A stretch of 64,000 nucleotides of DNA from Mercenaria mercenaria (lineage: Eukaryota > Mollusca > Bivalvia > Venerida > Veneridae): NCBI RefSeq assembly GCF_021730395.1, contig NC_069362.1, positions 39,326,501 through 39,390,500 on the forward strand, read 5' to 3'. Made by a program: the position numbers and the translations under genes. Below the pieces are notes generated by a model, which was not told where the DNA came from, did not search any database, and saw nothing but the letters and a program-made list of their open reading frames with translations. Each line of letters starts with the position of its first letter. Positions within the stretch are counted from its first letter, which is position 1. Shown one piece after another: positions 59,261-64,000 of the stretch.

Positions 59261-60107
59261 TGATTTAGAAATACAACGGTCGTCCGTTTAAATAGACAAA
59301 TCTACAGTTTGATATCATTAAACTCGAGAATTCGTGTAGCATATTTTTGAAAAGTGATAAATCACTTATTCTATCAGGAAAATGTAATTCAAACAAATTT
59401 CTACATGTTTTATATCTTCAAATTTTTGCATCTGGTATTTTTGTTTATTTGCTCCGACTAAGCTACAATCTGCAATGTGTACGGCGGAGAAACGGATATC
59501 GGATATAGCTCAGAATATGATAAGTAAACAAACAGCCGTGTCGTCACTTTTCTTTATCAGAAGTAACATCTTGCTGTATTTACGCTTATCTACCGTATCC
59601 ACAAATGTAAACTGTGTTTGGTTTGAACTAACAGCTGAATACTTGAATGCTAAATTTGGACAATAGCGTATTGTATAATGCCTATGAGATACCAGACCAT
59701 GAAAAATGTTCTTTCTTATCTGAGATTATCACCCCGAAATTTACAGAATTTCAACAAATATTTCAATTTGTTTTAAAAAATTATTTTGATTAAATAAAAA
59801 TGCTATGTAACGCTTAGACTGTTAATGATACACCAATAAAAAGGTTTACCTTACTGTTCAGGAGATAGCCGTAATAGTTTCCAAGTTGACAAATGTGTGT
59901 ACTGAGGCCAGCATGTAAAAGTGGGACACAAATCAGTATTTTGATTGACAGTTACACTGTTTATGAACAATGTATGTCTCATTCGAGCCTTTTCATTTTC
60001 ATTTTCTTTTCAAATTTTCCTTATACGTACGTCTGTCACTAAATGATAACAATGACTTACCACAATGGCATGACAAATAATGCATCATTCTACAAAATGA
60101 CACAGGG

Positions 60108-60290
60108 GCCTCCGAGGCCGGTTGGTTGAGGTAATTATTGTAAACCACTTGCTTCTCATCGATATGGACTTGGGCCTCACTTGAGGCGTCTTTCATAGCA
60201 GCCTTTCAGCTGGCTTTCAGAAGGTCGGTGATTCTATCCGATGTCCGTTACCCCACCGTGATGTAGGTGTCTCAAAGTATTTGATAAAAA
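60108..60290 (+). mobile_element. tRNA-derived SINE, second type (unit C only)
   Basis: GGCCTCCGAGGCCGGTTGGT, then GGACTTGGGCCTCACTTGAG, resembles a bivalve SINE with a class II tRNA (Ser/Leu-like) head. The body has CAGCTGGCTTTCAGAAGGTC and GGTGATTCTATCCGATGTCC. The B box is mutated. Not found at the same place in unit B. Confidence 0.65.
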
Positions 60291-60641
60291 ATCAGTCTCA
60301 AAATAAAAAGTAGGGAATAAAAGTTTGGTTAAAGTTTGCAGGACCACTTACTATTTCCTTTCATAATGTTTATTTGACAATAGAATCTTCCGACATTGTA
60401 CATAATTTTTAATAAGCAACAAAGATATAACTTACACCTGCTTTAACTACTAGCAACGTCCATTGTTCCGAATTAAGAGGGCTGTCTCTTAATCTAATCT
60501 TCCAAAGTAAATCAGTAGCTTAACCTTCAAATATACATTTGTGGTACATGTACGTAAGAAATCAAAATAAAGGCGATGATACAGAAACATATGCTTTGCA
60601 ACCTTTACAGCTCACAGACAATTGTAAACATATTGACTCAA

Positions 60642-60829
60642 TTAAGGTTATGGACCCGTAATGACAATCGGCAAATTCATTCTATTTAGATATTCCCCGT
60701 ATACGATTTCGGCATCTTCCGGTTGCTGTGAAAAATGTTCTATTATCACCGAAGGATGCCGAAATCGTATACGGAGAGAACGCAATCGCGCAGAAATTGC
60801 CGATTGTCATAGCGGGTCAATTACCTTAA
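60642..60829. mobile_element. TTAA-type MITE before copy C start codon
   Basis: More complete than in unit B: TTAAGGTTATGGACCCG at the left, inverse of TTAAGGTAATTGACCCG at the right. Ends on TTAA (60642-60645, 60826-60829), the target of piggyBac and Kolobok elements. Same distance class to the ATG (60868) as in B, so the insertion predates the duplication. Confidence 0.75.
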
Positions 60830-60867
60830 GACGCTTTGTGTAAACAGACAAAGAACGAGTCGTAAGA

Positions 60868-63444
60868 ATGACAAGTGAAACAAACGTCAAAGCAGAAACG
60901 GGTGAAGAGAAAGAAGCACAGAGGAGTGGTATCGGTAAAGCTTTGGAAACCGGATTTCTGGTTCTTACATTAATGGCTCTGGTAAGATAACAAGTTCAAT
61001 TAAGCACTTGTTAATTGTTAGTTTGAACCAAGTTGTTTTATCTTGATTTTAGAAAAAGTATATTTTTCATATCCATATATTTCATATAACATGTATAAAG
61101 CAAGATGAATTTGATATAGTTTTCACCTCTTTTTTTGTAAATTACGTCGCCAATAAACAGAAAGAAAACGATTTTGTTAAGTCTTTTTGAAATATGAGTG
61201 ATTTGCCTGGTTAAAAAGCAAGAACAATAGGAAAAAGCTATTTTTGAATGATATTTTTCTATATATTCTTCAAACGGTAAATTGTGCCGCTTTTAAGTTA
61301 TCCAAATAGTTATGCATTTATCTAAAATTTTAATTTGTTAGCTTTTATGCAATATTATGTGTTTACATCTCTTTATGTGCAAAACTGTCAGTTGGCTTTG
61401 ATAGATATTAAACTATATTCAGTCGACGTACGTAGAAATATATGGACCAACCTTGATAGATCTGAAGAAAACATTTGACACCGATTACGAACAAGTGGCT
61501 GTGGCAGTGTCTGGAAGAAGTGTGGGCTGGTTCCCCGGAAGTATTGTGGCCGGGTTTCTCGTGGATAAATTCAGCGGATACAATCACCTGTTGATTGCTA
61601 TTGGCCTTGACATCGCTGCAGCAGTGACGGTGGCTATTCCCTGGTCTCCAAATGTGACATGTATGTGGATCTTATGCTTCATTGGTGGCTTTGTAGAGCC
61701 GTTTCTTAACATTGGTAAGTGTTTGAAACTCACTTCCCCATCACTTTTATCCTGGATAAAGTTCTCTCTTGTAAGATAAAGACACTTCAGGTACAGACAA
61801 ACCATTTCGCTTTGGTCAGATTAGCTGTGAACCAAAGAATTATGTCGTTTCAAACAAGCAGATGTATTTCTTAATCCGACTAATAGCAATTTAATCGAAA
61901 TATGACTCAGTTAGTCTATGTGATTAAATTATGTACAGTATTGAATACATGGAAGTGTTTAAAGTTAGCACACTGGTGATGATCAGTAAATGATTTTTTA
62001 AAAATAAAATTAGATGTTGATAAAAGATTTGATTGTTAATTGTTTGCATTTGGTATAACTATATATTTCATAATGAAAGCAGAATGTAGAGAGAATGCAG
62101 AATTTCTTTGTTTTGTAAAGGTTTCAACCAATGCATTAGCTTGTACGCAGGTCACAAGAGAAAAAAAAAACCTATTTACTTTGGTGAACATATCAGAAAG
62201 CAGCTAAGAAAATAAATATCGAATATAAATATTTATCTTGGAAAAACGTTTTGCGAGCAAGAAGAAAAGATTTTAAAAACTTAAAACACAGATTTGATAA
62301 ATTATTGTTCCTTTAAATGTAATTTCATATTGAGTTACTTGCGTTGTTGAAACATCATTTTCTACTTTTAGCCACTATTCGCATCTTGTTCAACATATGG
62401 CGAGAAAAGTCAGCATCATTTCTAATGCTAATTCATCTTGGTTATGGTATTGGCTCTTTCATGGTGCCGCTGTATTCAAACCCTTTCCTGGCAGATAAAG
62501 TGTTTCAGTCCTCGGATGTGAACAGAAGCTATACTACGATAGAAAGCGCCGCAAGTCTCACCAATCGAAGTACATCTTCGGAAAAATCAAGCACGAAGGA
62601 GAACTCAAAGGTTGAATATCCATACGCGATTTCCGCTTCAATCGTTGTTTCTGTGTCAATTGCGTTCTACTTCTACCAGATTCGAGAGTCAAGAAACAAG
62701 AAGATACAAAGCAGTAATGATATAAAATTAGACACAAACGGCAAAGACAGCACTGCTGGAGGAAATCGTTCATTTAAAGAGATGATTAACCCAGCTACCT
62801 GTGCAAATGGTAGATTTTGGTACGGATCTTCAATTTTGCTTCTTATCGTCGTTTATTTTGGAAATAATGCCGGGGGAGACAGAATGATTGGCAACTTCAT
62901 ACGCAGCTACGCCATTGATCATCTTGGATTCAGCAAAGACTCTGCATCAGCTTTGAACACAACGTATTGGTTCACATTTTCAGCTGGAAGACTCATATTT
63001 ATATTCCTTGCACGTTGTTTATTCGTCAGAATTCTGATTATTGTAGAGTCCGGAGGTATTGCTGTCTCCTCTGTTTTGTTAGTGTTATTTGCTGACGATA
63101 GTGTGCTGTCATTTTGGATATTAATGCAGATTTTCTCTTTCTTTAGCGCGGCAATCTTGCCTACCGGTATTGCATGGACCAATTACCATATCGAACTCAC
63201 CGGTCTGGGTATGGCGTAACAGATACTTGGTGCGTCGGTTGGAGGAATTTGCTATATGCGATTAATCGGATATTTATACATAAACCATGGGTCGAAATCG
63301 TTTGTATTTCAAACCGTCGGTTATGGCGTTTTTCAGTTTGTTTTAGCTTTGTGTTTAGATATTGTGGGGGCGCTGCACGGCAATCGCTTTTAGTCAGATA
63401 CCAGTAATACGGTTGAAATTGAAATGTCGTCGAAGACATGTGAT
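60868..63444 (+). pseudogene. MFSD4/NaGLT1-like transporter, copy C (decayed)
   Basis: Close paralogue of copy B with the same three exons (60868-60981, 61423-61714, 62372 onward), all splice sites still canonical. The frame stops at 63217-63219, where copy B has TTA (Leu) and this copy has TAA. The protein would be 417 residues and would lack roughly the last two helices. The frame then stays open and recognisable up to a second stop at 63391 (CAG in B, TAG here). Identity to B continues to ACATGTGAT at 63444, where a LINE fragment begins. A few exon changes also look unconstrained, such as LKKTFDTDYEQ against LKIKLDTDYEQ in B. It could still be transcribed and spliced; a functional 10-helix product is unlikely but cannot be excluded from sequence. 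Confidence 0.85.
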
Positions 63445-64000
63445 CGACAACGTTCGATCGACATTGACTCATTTCGAGAAGACATACGAAGAATAGATTT
63501 CTTTAACACACAATGCACTCCATCTGATACTGATATCGATGAATTTGTGGAGGAATATTCAAATCAGTTAATTTCTATAGTAGACAAACTCGCCCCTTTG
63601 ACTACCAAGACTATTGTGTTAAGACCTGCATGTCCTTGGTATATACCGAGCAACTCCACAAAGCAAAACATCCGAAACGAAAATTAGAACGGAAATGGCG
63701 TGAAAGTAAGCTCACAATCGATCACCAAAGTTACCGAACACAGTGTGCTGAAGTGAATAAGATGCTAAAACAAGCTCGTGTTGAATACTATACAGGCACA
63801 ATTGACAGTGATCATAAGAGTTTATCAAAGATTACCAAAAATCTTCTTGGCGATACAAATGAGGTGATTTTACCATCACTTTCATCTCCACAGCATCTCG
63901 CACAAGATTTCAGTGACTTCTTTATTGAAAAGATCGAAACAATCAGAAACGATATAGCATCGCAAACGCAATCTGCATCTGATTTAGATGACATAGAAAC
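63445..64000 (+). mobile_element. LINE fragment inserted in transporter copy C
   Basis: Plus strand, starting exactly where identity to copy B ends and running off the window. Translation gives the spacer between endonuclease and reverse transcriptase: FREDIRRIDFF, VDKLAPLTTKTIVLRPACPW, then, after one frameshift, KHPKRKLERKWRESKLTIDH and DFSDFFIEKIETIRNDI. This wording is typical of L2/CR1-type elements. The element is 5'-truncated; the reverse transcriptase would lie beyond 64000. Confidence 0.8.

Larger units (their letters stand above)
58200..63444 (+). repeat. Segmental duplication unit C
   Basis: Partner of unit B. It is shorter upstream of the gene because parts are deleted (the SINE head, for example) and carries its own later insertions: a tRNA-derived SINE at about 60108 and the LINE at 63445. 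Confidence 0.8.

Overview
The window is animal nuclear DNA, most probably from a marine bivalve mollusc (a venerid clam would fit). It is AT-rich and gene-poor. Genes are split by GT-AG introns. Much of the rest is repeats that I recognise from bivalve genomes: palindromic MITEs, AGGTCA-rich tandem repeats, tRNA-derived SINEs and LINE remnants. Nothing bacterial or viral was seen.

Two gene families are well supported. The first is a tandem family of three + strand genes for a 12-helix major facilitator of the MFSD4 / sodium-dependent glucose transporter 1 (NaGLT1) type: copy A (23914-26822), copy B (34649-37299) and copy C (60868 to about 63444). Each has three coding exons with identical phases, and A and B both give 499 residues. 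B and C also share intron and upstream sequence, so they come from a later segmental duplication. C is decaying: two stop codons lie in its last exon and a LINE is inserted at its 3' end. A uses a GC splice donor at intron 2. The second family is a single astacin zinc metalloprotease gene (+ strand, exons from 46838 to 53644, probably with two more exons from 42962). It lies between B and C, and its introns have collected a MITE, an hAT relic, a 59-bp minisatellite, an antisense L2-like LINE and an AGGTCA-less tandem repeat.

Layout: 1-3.5 kb holds a hairpin MITE, a LINE relic and an AGGTCA tandem array. 3.5-14 kb holds simple repeats and four more tandem-repeat elements, plus possible exons of a weak minus-strand gene (10878-17560). 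14.7-16.6 kb holds a MITE with an hAT element nested inside it, next to a duplicated empty site. 17.6-23.9 kb is mostly unique AT-rich DNA with two cloverleaf MITEs. 23.9-26.8 kb is transporter A. 27.5-29.3 kb is a LINE. 29.3-37.3 kb is duplication unit B. 37.3-42.9 kb holds minisatellite and degenerate tandem repeats. 42.9-53.6 kb is the astacin gene. 53.6-58.2 kb is unique DNA with one MITE. 58.2-64 kb is duplication unit C followed by a LINE.

The transporters and the protease share no obvious pathway. The transporters would act at the plasma membrane in sugar or other small-solute uptake; the protease would be secreted or membrane-associated, processing extracellular proteins. I did not find a convincing new multi-gene system. 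The observations most worth following are the exact 145-bp nuclear-receptor half-site array, the astacin N-terminal domain, the TTAA-flanked MITE directly before two transporter start codons, and the nested transposon with its own empty-site control.
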